NCBI GenBank assembly: GCA_030044295.1
Contig: JASHWB010000422.1
Location: 1-8,062, forward strand
Reading direction: 5' to 3'
From: Candidatus Acidiferrales bacterium
GTDB taxonomy: Bacteria; Acidobacteriota; Terriglobia; Acidiferrales; UBA7541
DNA length: 8,062 nucleotides
Part shown: positions 1-7,068 of the stretch, piece by piece
How positions within the stretch are numbered: the stretch's first letter is position 1
Layout of the letters: each line of letters starts with the position of its first letter
The notes under the pieces: model-generated
Told to the model about the DNA's origin: nothing
The model's database searches: none
The model's input: only the letters and a program-made list of their open reading frames with translations
Made by a program: the position numbers and the translations under genes

Positions 1-530
1 TCGGTGGCGGCGCGAATCTGCACCGGGTCGGTACCCAGCGTCAGCTCCGGCAACGCCTTCTCATAGCGGATCCGGACGGTAATTGCTTGCGTCGCGCCGA
101 TTAAGTTCACCTGGTCTTCACGCCATTCCCACAGACGCAAGTACGTGCTTGGCTGCAGGTTGAGCATGCTGCCGCCGCTGGTGAATTTTTCCATGGGTAC
201 GAACACGTCCGTCGTATTTGCCGTGGCGCGCTCCCACAGCATGTGCGGGCACATGCAATCCGTCGGAAGCTGCGGGCTGGACGTATCGCTGATTTCCATC
301 TGCGTCACGCCCGTGGTGGGATCGAGCTCCAGATCAAGATCCTGCTGCTCGACGAGCACGCTGACGCCCGCCTCGGCCAGCTCGCGCTGCAAGCCGCGAT
401 ACGCGGAGTTGAGCAGCGGCATCAGAAGCGTATCCGTGAACACCACGCCCGCTGTATCGTTGACGAGCGAGCGCGCCAAATTCAGGGCGTCTTCCGCCTG
501 CGAATATGCAGTGGTGGGTACGACGGGCAT
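1..530 (-). CDS. Probable phage head-tail adaptor protein (N-terminal part, cut by window edge)
   Basis: An ATG at 528-530 opens a frame that stays open for 176 codons to the window edge, so the C-terminus is missing. The start is well supported: GGAGG (536-540) lies 5 nt upstream. The protein begins MPVVPTTAYSQAEDALNLAR, then has a helical stretch with 'LLMPLLNSAYRGLQREL' (about residues 39-55), then beta-rich segments with 'LPTDCMCPHMLWERA' and a Trp-containing 'YLRLWEWRED' segment. The opening pattern (helix, 'arsLvnD', 'TDtLLmpLLNsAYRgLqreL') resembles from memory the SU10-type adaptor family of podoviruses, which sits under the portal and links the head to the tail nozzle. No signal peptide is seen, as expected for a virion part. 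It follows the giant fibre-like gene by 84 nt and is probably co-transcribed with it. The family call is recognition of pattern, not a search; other head-completion proteins remain possible. Confidence 0.6.
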   Translation of the reverse strand, partial: MPVVPTTAYSQAEDALNLARSLVNDTAGVVFTDTLLMPLLNSAYRGLQRELAEAGVSVLVEQQDLDLELDPTTGVTQMEISDTSSPQLPTDCMCPHMLWERATANTTDVFVPMEKFTSGGSMLNLQPSTYLRLWEWREDQVNLIGATQAITVRIRYEKALPELTLGTDPVQIRAAT

Positions 531-614
531 GACAACCTCCGGGGAAAACTGTCAATCGCGCTGAATTGGACTGCCATTTCGGCGATGGCTTCAACTGAGG
601 CCGGGTTGCTTTCG

Positions 615-3600
615 TTAGTGCAGCACGATGGCCGGCAGGCCGTAGCCACTGAAAGTAGCGCCCGCGGCGGGGATTGAAATGGGAAACGTCATCGTGCCGC
701 TGGAGCTGGTCGAGCTCGATGTAGCGCTGGATAGCGCCAGAGGTGCGGTGCCGCTATAGGCGATTTTCGCGGTGCTCGCATTTCCAGTGAACGCGAATAT
801 GTACGCGCCATTCGAGAGGGTCACCGTTCCCTGCGAACAAGCCTGGTCGCTCGCGCCACCGGCCGTCAAATTGACGGCCGCTATGGAACACTTCACGTTG
901 CCGGAGAGATCCGTGATGGCCCAGCTGTAGTAGTCGCTTGTACTCGCGTCCGCGGTGGAAACGTCCACTGTGATCTTCGAAAACTGAATATTCGGCAGGT
1001 AAACCACCGACGTATTGATCGCGTTTGCCGCGCTGGGCGATTCCCCGCCAACCACGCTGCCAAGCGAATAACGCGAGAGCAACGACGAGCAGGGCGCTCC
1101 TGAATCCTGCACGTTTGTTCCTGTAAAATTCGCGCAATCGTTCGCCGCCGGAGTGCCGCTCGTAAGCGTGGCCGGCAGCGCGCTGGGGCCGACGGTCAGC
1201 CCGCCCTCTACCGTCAAATTGCCGTACACGGTCGGATTTCCGCTATCCGGCACGTAAGCCGCCAGCGGCACATTCGTGCTAACCGGCCCCTGGCTCAATA
1301 CGGCGTCGTCGACATAGATGACGTTCGGATTCGCCGCCGTGTTTTCCAGGATAAAGACGCGCATCGAATGCGCCATGGTAGATGAGCTTCCGTATGAATT
1401 GGGAACGTGAAATGTGATGGCGAAATTGCGCGTCGGGGTCCACGTGTTCGCCGACGCTACCTGCCAATCCGCGCCGGTGACATTGCAGTTGCAGGTTATC
1501 CCGTTGTTGTAGGTCAAAGAGGCGTTTGTGCTCTGCCAGTTGGCCCCGGTCCCTGCAAGAGTTGAAACGCCAGCGTAGTTCGCGGGCGTCAGCACGCGCG
1601 CGTTTGTGGCAACGGAGGTGATCCGGTCAGCTTCCGTGCAATTTGGGTCGGAGTAAAAGCGGAAGCCCGGACGAAAATTAACTGCCGTGTTCGCCGAGGC
1701 GATCCTAAAGGCGAGCGTGTAATTCAAGGTCGCGTCCACCTGAATGCAGGCGGAGTTGATTCCCAGGCCTGCTGTCGCGTTATCTCCGATGGCAACGTTG
1801 TAACTTCCTTGCGTGGTGGAATCGGCCGGTGCGCTGGCGCTCGATTGGCGCGCGTAAATTCCGGTTCCCGCCTGGTTGATGTTCGTTGCGCTCACGCCTC
1901 CCCAGTAATCAAGCGACGCCGAGCTCTGCCACCCTTCGAATCCGGCGTTACCAAGCAGATTGGGACCGGACAAGTCGTTCATGCCAAAGTGCATCGACGG
2001 AAGCCAGTTGTGCCCGTTGTTGTCGATGGCGACCATCGCGGACGCTGGCTCGTTCGGTTTTACAGACGTGTTCGATGAAATCGAAATGTACGGATCAAGT
2101 AGGTGGATGCCGACAGCGCTGCCGTCGGATGGAAACTGGAAACAGTTGTAAACGTTTTCGCACCGGTTGTTCGGGCCAATCACGGTGCTCTGCGCGTTGA
2201 TCATGTTGAAGCAGATCTGGCCGAACGACGCCGACGCCGCCTCGCAATCATTTCCGTAGAATTCGTCGTTGTTTGGATAGTTTCCGCTGGTGTCTTTTGC
2301 CAGCGCGAACCCAATCGTTCCCGTGTTTTCCGCCGGCAGATAGCAGGAGTTCTGTTCGATTACGATTGAGTTGAAAACGCCGGCAAGATACAGGCACGTG
2401 TCGTTCTGGCTCTGCGGATCGAATTCGTTGTGCTTGATCAGGCTGTTCGTGGAGTCTTGCTCTCCCGTAGACGTGTTACCGTAAATTCCGTACGAACTGC
2501 CGCCCGTTCCCAGGACAAAGCGGTTGTTTTCGAGATCGGCATGGCCGACGCTGGTCAGGTTGACGACCGTCGAGTTCGCGCCGTCCGCTTGCAAGTACAT
2601 GCCTTGGATGTGAATCCAATCTACGTTGCGTGTGGCTGCATTCGGATTGTCGGCCACCGTGCAGCCGGCCAAGCCACACGCGATGTACCCGGAAGCGTCC
2701 GGACGCGGCACAGTGCCCAAGCCCGCTTCCTGATATCCGACCACGGCAGCGCCGTCACCCAGGAACTCGATCGCGTCATGCGTGGTCGAATCGTTTACCG
2801 TAAGCTGCGCCGAACCCCATAAAAGCGCAGTGCCCGCCGGAACGGCTATGTGAGATGTCGCGGTAAGCGTACCCGTCAGGCCGCGCGCATCGCATACTCC
2901 GGATGACGTCGAAGCCGCCGTCAAGCACGCGTTGATTTTCGCCGCGGCATCCGCCCCGGAGAACCGCTCCGCCTTTTGCACGCCGTTCAGCGAGTTCACC
3001 GCGGCGCTGCCGTTCACATCCAGGTTGTATTGCGGTGTGGTGGTGTCGATTCCCAGCGCCGTGGGAGTAAAGCGGTCCACCGGCGTCATGCTCGCGGTCG
3101 CCGGTTGTCCATAGCCGCAGCAAGCCATATTGCTGCCCGTATCCGTGAAGGTGGTGGTGCCAGCGGGAATCGACGTATTGTCGTAATAAGCTCCGCCACC
3201 TGGCCAGCCCGGGCCGGTTCCGCGTAGAACGCAATATCCGGGATTCGCCGCTGCGCCACCCGTCGGCGCGTTCCACGTGATCGTGACCGCGTCGTTGGGG
3301 CTAGCGACAACCACAGCCGCCGAGACGAGCGAAGGCGCGGAAGCGTAGCTCGTAGCGCTAGTGCAAGCGGACGCGGTTCGCACCCAATAGTAATAGGTAC
3401 CCGGTGCGAGCGACCCACCTGTGGTTGGCGTGCCCGCCACATTCGTTGGCGGCAGTGTTTTGGCGAAGCCCAAATCCAGGTCGCCGGTCGTGGTCTCCAC
3501 AGCCTGCGCGTTGTAGCCATAACTCGCGCCATCGTTGAAGAGGACTCCGGCTGCGGGATCGATCGCCAGATTCGCAAACTGATTTCCCGCTTGCGTAAAG

Positions 3601-5324
3601 CGTGCGCCCGGCCCATCCGAATCGCTAAAGATCGAATCGGAGCGGAGCCGGTCGTTATTGTCGCTGGTGTTCACCACGAAGTCGTAGCCGTTGTGATTTT
3701 CAACGATGCTGCCGCCCACGGGCTGGTCTGACCCATTCACCACCGCATCGGTGCACGCGAAATCGCAGCCTTCCACAATCGCATCGGTAAGCGTCCCCGC
3801 CGTCATCTTGATAGCCGGGCCGCCGGCCGAAGAGGAATGGATAATCGACACGCCGCTGAGCTCCGCATTCGGAATGGTGAAGTTGACCAGCGCTCCATCG
3901 TCGCCGCAATCGGCCATGCCCACGTGATCGAGTGTAACCGCGGATACGTCGGTCGCGACTCCGGACGCAGCAGATAGATTGAAAAAATCGCTTCCGCAGT
4001 TTTCCAGCGTTACATTGCGAAAAACGAAGTTTCCAGCGACTTGGCTATTCGTATTCGCTTGCTCCACATATTGCACGCCCCCGCCATTCCACGTACTGTT
4101 CTGAAAATAAATAAGCCCCGTCGCCCCGGCGGTCGTAGTGCTGACGATCATCGCGTCCGGCAAGGTCCCGTTCGCGGTTTGCAGGCACCCGCCGTCGAAC
4201 CAAACCCAGAGAGTGTTCGCCATCTCGAGGGCAGTGTTATCCGCCATTCCGGTGGCCGTGCCAGCCACGAGGCACGTATTTTCAAAACGCGTCTGGCTTC
4301 CCGAAACGAATACCGCTTGGTTGTATCCGGCAATCACCAGGTTTTGTAGGGTGTCGCCATTTTGCGGATAAGCGAACGAAAAAACGGGCGCGGCGCTCGG
4401 GCTCGCACCGGCCTTCACCAGAATCAAAGTTTGTGGCGCCGACATGAATTGCGCTCCGCTGCTCGAGCTCGACCCTTCGAGATGAAGCAGCGAGCACGTC
4501 GTGAAAATCGGTGACGTGGATGGGCTCTGCGTCTGAGACACCAGATACGAGCCGGGCGGAAAAAACACGGTCGGATGGGTCGACGCGCATGCGGCGGTGA
4601 TCGCGGCCTGAATCGCAGCGGTGTCGTCGGTCACGCCGTCGCCCTTCGCGCCATACGCTGTCACATCGATACGCGGCCGCGGCCCTTGCACCGTTTCGTT
4701 TCCCGTGACGTTGAGTGAGGATGGATTGAACGCGCCGGGATTGAAAGCTGCCGCCGTCAGCGTGCCGCTCACGTTGGCATTGCCCGCGACGCTGAGGTTG
4801 CCGCCGAGCGTCAAGCTGAATGCGGAGATGTCGTTGCCCGCGCCGGACGACGACACGTCTGCGGGCAAAATCACGTCAGGATTCGTGATCGTTCCCGTGA
4901 TCTCTGGACCGGAAATCTGCACCACGTATCGCCCTGCTGGCGCATAAAAGTGATAATTGCCCAGACCGTCCGCTTGAAACGGGTTGGGCGCCGCGACTGT
5001 GAGCGTCGCGTCCGTATAAATCGTTGCCAGCGGAGCGCACGGCGTCCCCGTAGCGCCTGCCTGACAGACCTGAATCGTCGCGTTTGCCACCGGGTGGCCG
5101 GACGGACCGAAAACGATGTCGTCTCTACGTGACCCCTGCGCCACAGCGCCCGGGGCGAAGGCTGCGAAGGTGATCCCGCACAGTGCTGCCGCGCCGGCCG
5201 TCAGCAGCCTCGTTCTTCGGGGAGTCAAGCGACACGCCCAAGCAAACATCTTCGCGCGAATCCAGTTGTGCCCGCGACCGTCCCTGTCGACACGCGCGGT
5301 TTTGCTGCAAATCGCGATTCTCAT
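615..5324 (-). CDS. Giant exported beta-helix (pectate-lyase-3-like) multidomain protein, tail-fibre or depolymerase-like
   Basis: This is a 1569-residue protein. The ATG at 5324 is chosen because AAGGGA lies about 9 nt upstream; the next Met (residue 26) lacks a ribosome site. Residues 27-62 look like a long Sec signal peptide: RLTPRRTR, a hydrophobic core, then AVA before Gln63. Residues 66-155 form a small beta-sandwich with 'GLGNYHFYAPAGRYVVQISG'. Residues 219-242 carry the pectate-lyase-3 signature 'YGAKGDGVTDDTAAIQ' and lead into a right-handed beta-helix to about 620. An FN3-like domain follows (625-742), then 'QYNLDVNG' and a second beta-helix opening with 'AERFSGADAAAKINACL' (779 to about 1110). 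A CBM-like jelly roll (1121-1345, starting 'NLLGNAGFEGW') precedes a 'YGNLTVEGGLTVG' linker and a Ser/Ala-rich C-terminal domain (1415-1569). Families with this fold bind or cut surface polysaccharide; no catalytic residues can be assigned here. The place between virion genes suggests a tail fibre, while the signal peptide and Cys pairs argue for export. Both readings are open. Confidence 0.72.
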   Translation of the reverse strand: MRIAICSKTARVDRDGRGHNWIRAKMFAWACRLTPRRTRLLTAGAAALCGITFAAFAPGAVAQGSRRDDIVFGPSGHPVANATIQVCQAGATGTPCAPLATIYTDATLTVAAPNPFQADGLGNYHFYAPAGRYVVQISGPEITGTITNPDVILPADVSSSGAGNDISAFSLTLGGNLSVAGNANVSGTLTAAAFNPGAFNPSSLNVTGNETVQGPRPRIDVTAYGAKGDGVTDDTAAIQAAITAACASTHPTVFFPPGSYLVSQTQSPSTSPIFTTCSLLHLEGSSSSSGAQFMSAPQTLILVKAGASPSAAPVFSFAYPQNGDTLQNLVIAGYNQAVFVSGSQTRFENTCLVAGTATGMADNTALEMANTLWVWFDGGCLQTANGTLPDAMIVSTTTAGATGLIYFQNSTWNGGGVQYVEQANTNSQVAGNFVFRNVTLENCGSDFFNLSAASGVATDVSAVTLDHVGMADCGDDGALVNFTIPNAELSGVSIIHSSSAGGPAIKMTAGTLTDAIVEGCDFACTDAVVNGSDQPVGGSIVENHNGYDFVVNTSDNNDRLRSDSIFSDSDGPGARFTQAGNQFANLAIDPAAGVLFNDGASYGYNAQAVETTTGDLDLGFAKTLPPTNVAGTPTTGGSLAPGTYYYWVRTASACTSATSYASAPSLVSAAVVVASPNDAVTITWNAPTGGAAANPGYCVLRGTGPGWPGGGAYYDNTSIPAGTTTFTDTGSNMACCGYGQPATASMTPVDRFTPTALGIDTTTPQYNLDVNGSAAVNSLNGVQKAERFSGADAAAKINACLTAASTSSGVCDARGLTGTLTATSHIAVPAGTALLWGSAQLTVNDSTTHDAIEFLGDGAAVVGYQEAGLGTVPRPDASGYIACGLAGCTVADNPNAATRNVDWIHIQGMYLQADGANSTVVNLTSVGHADLENNRFVLGTGGSSYGIYGNTSTGEQDSTNSLIKHNEFDPQSQNDTCLYLAGVFNSIVIEQNSCYLPAENTGTIGFALAKDTSGNYPNNDEFYGNDCEAASASFGQICFNMINAQSTVIGPNNRCENVYNCFQFPSDGSAVGIHLLDPYISISSNTSVKPNEPASAMVAIDNNGHNWLPSMHFGMNDLSGPNLLGNAGFEGWQSSASLDYWGGVSATNINQAGTGIYARQSSASAPADSTTQGSYNVAIGDNATAGLGINSACIQVDATLNYTLAFRIASANTAVNFRPGFRFYSDPNCTEADRITSVATNARVLTPANYAGVSTLAGTGANWQSTNASLTYNNGITCNCNVTGADWQVASANTWTPTRNFAITFHVPNSYGSSSTMAHSMRVFILENTAANPNVIYVDDAVLSQGPVSTNVPLAAYVPDSGNPTVYGNLTVEGGLTVGPSALPATLTSGTPAANDCANFTGTNVQDSGAPCSSLLSRYSLGSVVGGESPSAANAINTSVVYLPNIQFSKITVDVSTADASTSDYYSWAITDLSGNVKCSIAAVNLTAGGASDQACSQGTVTLSNGAYIFAFTGNASTAKIAYSGTAPLALSSATSSSTSSSGTMTFPISIPAAGATFSGYGLPAIVLH

Positions 5325-5375
5325 CAGTGCAGTTCCCTTCTATGAAAGTCGTTGGTCGGCGTACGTTTTCCCGGC

Positions 5376-5391
5376 GCGCGCGGCCGCGCGC
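5376..5391. repeat. Perfect 16-nt GC palindrome in the leader of the beta-helix gene
   Basis: The 139-nt gap between the zinc-ribbon gene and the beta-helix gene contains a 16-nt sequence identical to its own reverse complement, centred on GCGGCCGC (5380-5387). In the transcript it could form a GC-only hairpin about 50 nt before the start codon. No T-run follows on either strand, so it is not a typical terminator. An alternating GC tract can also be palindromic by chance. No convincing promoter was found in this gap. Confidence 0.4.
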
Positions 5392-5461
5392 CGCACCTTC
5401 GAGAATCTGTACACCGCGCGTTGGAATATAGCCCGAGAGATTCAGCGGCTGATAGCGCAGC

Positions 5462-5485
5462 GCTTACGTGCTTTGCACGCTAAGC
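5462..5485 (-). terminator. Hairpin containing the stop codon of the zinc-ribbon gene
   Basis: GCTTACGTGC (5462-5471) pairs with GCACG (5475-5479) and TAAGC (5481-5485). This gives a 10-bp stem with one bulged base (5480) and a TTT loop on the plus strand. The TAA stop (5464-5466, minus strand) lies inside one arm. No U-tract follows in the direction of transcription, so intrinsic termination is doubtful; a 3'-end-protecting or processing hairpin is an alternative. Confidence 0.35.
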
Positions 5486-6183
5486 AAATCCCGCTCGCCG
5501 GGCAGCGCAACGTCAGCCTTTTGGGGTGGTATTACCGGCCCGGAAGGATGATGCAGCCCGTGCTTTGCAGCCTTCTCTGGATCCAGAATGGCGTGGCAAT
5601 GCTTGCAGACCGCCACGCCGCTTTTGATTTTCTCGCCGCACGCCGGGCATTCGGTCGTCCGCATCGGAACGTAGGCCCATTCCCGCTCCACACCCAATGC
5701 AATCGCTGCGCGGCGATGCATGTCCGAGATCTCACGAAACGAGTGGCCGCGCGCCCAGAGCGTATCCCCTTCCGCGATTAGCCGCTGATAGTACGCGTCG
5801 CGCCGCGCGATGGCCGCAGCCAGTTCGTCGCCAGTGGGACGCGCGCCAGCGCACACGAAAACGCCGTGGTCGTGCAGGTCTTGCAGCAGGTCCTGCGCGA
5901 TTTCGCGAGCCGAAATTACGAACGGAAATCGCCGGTTATCGCCCAGATCGATTGCATCACCTCGCGACGTGATCAGCAGCAGCGCGTATTCCTGACCCTT
6001 TGCGCACGCCGGGATGTGGTACACACCGTGCGTCCTAGAAACGTACCAATCCTGGTCGGAGACAGACGCGATGCTGACTGTCGCCGCCGTGTCGGCCTTT
6101 GCGGCGCTATCGGCCACGATATCCCGTCGGTTTCCCGGGCCACATGTGGCATTCGACGGCTCTACGGTCCTGGGCAATTCCAT
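5464..6183 (-). CDS. Unknown protein with C-terminal four-Cys zinc ribbon
   Basis: This is a 239-residue protein starting with ATG at 6183; AAGGA lies about 11 nt upstream, a rather long spacing. Residues 1-42 are low in complexity and may not be conserved. A compact domain starts near residue 45 with 'DWYVSRTHGVYHIPAC' and runs through 'FPFVISAREIAQDLLQDL' and 'GVFVCAGARPTGDELAAA'. A helical part follows (119-168). Residues 179-196 hold CPAC-x10-CKHC, a classic zinc ribbon, followed by 'AILDPEKAA'. The tail is Pro-rich. No signal peptide or membrane segment is visible. I recall similar conserved hypothetical proteins near capsid genes of environmental tailed phages, but cannot name a family. 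A zinc ribbon could bind nucleic acid or a protein partner; which is not shown. It follows the 204-residue gene by 152 nt. An alternative start nearer residue 43 cannot be excluded. Confidence 0.7.
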   Translation of the reverse strand: MELPRTVEPSNATCGPGNRRDIVADSAAKADTAATVSIASVSDQDWYVSRTHGVYHIPACAKGQEYALLLITSRGDAIDLGDNRRFPFVISAREIAQDLLQDLHDHGVFVCAGARPTGDELAAAIARRDAYYQRLIAEGDTLWARGHSFREISDMHRRAAIALGVEREWAYVPMRTTECPACGEKIKSGVAVCKHCHAILDPEKAAKHGLHHPSGPVIPPQKADVALPGERDLLSVQST

Positions 6184-6335
6184 TTTTGCGGGTGTCCTTT
6201 CGGATAGGGGTGAGCTTGGCCACTAGACTTTGCGTCCTAATACGCCCCTGCCAGCCAGTGTCGTCGGCAAGCGAGAAATCTCTCTTCGGACGCACTTCGA
6301 TGGCGAGGAACGTTTCGTCGCTCCGCTTCTCGGAT
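6184..6335. other. 152-nt gap between the two unknown genes
   Basis: No promoter, terminator or RNA gene stands out. On the minus strand one frame is open from about 6343 to 6107 and could start at a GTG (6293-6295), giving 62 residues that overlap the first 26 codons of the zinc-ribbon gene. No ribosome binding site precedes that GTG, so it is not annotated as a gene. It could be a lost N-terminal extension of a neighbour. Confidence 0.3.
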
Positions 6336-6950
6336 TTACAAACTCACGGACGAGATGTCCGCTGCCGAAACGAACGGTCGGGTGTGAAAAGCCGGAAGCG
6401 CGTCATCGAGCAACGCGTCCGCGGCGCGATCGAAGGCGAGTTCGCGCTGCTTCTCTCGCGCAAAAATCGCCTGGCGGCGCGAACTGCTCCGCTGATGCCG
6501 GGACCATTCAACGGCGCGGATGATCCACGCACAGGCCGCCGGTGAAAGCGGAATGAATTCGCCGAGCGTGCCAGCGAGCGTGAAGCAGTGCTCGTAATCC
6601 CCGCGCGAAGGGTAAGGACCAAGCGCCGGAATCGCGATGCCGTCCTCAATCTCAGTGGTTTGCGCGCGCCACATCTCGGGCGAACCGTAGGCCTCCGGCG
6701 GCATCCAACGCTCGATATGCCAGCGGTCGTGGGGGATGTATTTCGGCTCGCGCCGCAGCTCAATCGCTTCGCGGATCACGTTGCCGTGTTCGTCGCGATC
6801 GGTCCAGCGGCCACCGATCCACGTCAACCGCGAGCCTCCCCAGACGACTCGGAAGTTCGGCTCGCCGAAGCGATTGAAGCCACCGGCGCACCCCACGCGC
6901 TCTTGAACGGACGCAGGTGTGCGATGCGTTTCTCGGAGTATGCGAATCAA
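6336..6950 (-). CDS. Trp-rich unknown protein, probable phage conserved hypothetical
   Basis: This is a 204-residue protein. The only start near the 5' end is TTG (6948-6950), because an in-frame TAG lies at 6960-6962. No clear ribosome site precedes it; a GTG at residue 19 is an alternative, but would cut into the segment that looks conserved. Residues 23-49 read 'GGFNRFGEPNFRVVWGGSRL' and continue with several Trp. Residues 66-89 contain 'EPKYIPHDRWHIERWMPPE', and residues 111-120 'GPYPSRGDYE'. The C-terminal third is helical and charged ('REKQRELAFDRAADALLDDA'). There is no signal peptide, membrane segment or Cys cluster. The motif spacing recalls conserved proteins that sit beside capsid genes in environmental phages, but I cannot give a function. 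The gene starts about 115 nt after the rhodanese stop, beyond the repeat, and lies 152 nt before the zinc-ribbon gene. Confidence 0.65.
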   Translation of the reverse strand: MIRILRETHRTPASVQERVGCAGGFNRFGEPNFRVVWGGSRLTWIGGRWTDRDEHGNVIREAIELRREPKYIPHDRWHIERWMPPEAYGSPEMWRAQTTEIEDGIAIPALGPYPSRGDYEHCFTLAGTLGEFIPLSPAACAWIIRAVEWSRHQRSSSRRQAIFAREKQRELAFDRAADALLDDALPAFHTRPFVSAADISSVSL

Positions 6951-7007
6951 GCTTCGGCTCTAAAGGACACACCAATATATTGAATGGCGGTAGATGGAAG
7001 CGATTGG

Positions 7008-7048
7008 AGAGATCCTTCTGCAGGCCGACTGCGCCCGCCTCAGGATGA
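7008..7048. repeat. Dispersed intergenic repeat with inverted arms (host-type)
   Basis: The plus strand reads AGAGATCCTTCTGCAG... and ends ...CCTCAGGATGAC. The outer arms ATCCT (7012-7016) and AGGAT (7042-7046) are inverted. Inside, GCAG (7020-7023) and CTGC (7029-7032) form a second small stem. The 'GATCCTTC ... CTGCG ... CTCAGGATGAC' pattern matches, from memory, a short repeat scattered in many copies between genes in Acidobacteriota and some other environmental bacteria. Only one copy is present here. It touches the hairpin at the rhodanese stop. Confidence 0.5.
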
Positions 7049-7068
7049 CGATCCTCATCGGATCGTCA
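7046..7068 (-). terminator. Perfect hairpin containing the rhodanese stop codon
   Basis: TGACGATCC (7046-7054) and GGATCGTCA (7060-7068) are perfect 9-bp inverted arms around a 5-nt loop. The rhodanese TGA (7066-7068) forms the end of one arm. No U-tract follows, so it is either a weak terminator or a structure that stabilises the 3' end. The far arm overlaps the dispersed repeat by three bases. Confidence 0.4.

Noticed and set aside
145..677. Plus-strand open frames over the adaptor gene
   Set aside because: They are antisense to a minus-strand frame with a strong ribosome site and family-like pattern; the translations are Ser/Arg-rich without motifs.
615..1100. Possible variable region of a diversity-generating retroelement at the fibre C-terminus
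   Set aside because: No reverse transcriptase, template repeat or C-type-lectin-like fold is visible; the C-terminus is Ser/Ala-rich beta sequence.
2776..3616. Several open frames of 130-176 codons on both strands inside the giant gene
   Set aside because: The 1569-codon frame carries recognisable domains across this whole stretch; the others have no ribosome sites or motifs.
5116..5781. Plus-strand open frame of 221 codons crossing the gap at 5325-5463
   Set aside because: It overlaps two well-supported minus-strand genes, has no recognisable domain and an Arg/Ala-rich composition typical of antisense frames in GC-rich DNA.
6971..6990. AT-rich TATATT near 6973-6980 as a -10 box for the 204-residue gene
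   Set aside because: No acceptable -35 box lies at 16-18 nt, so a promoter call is not supported.
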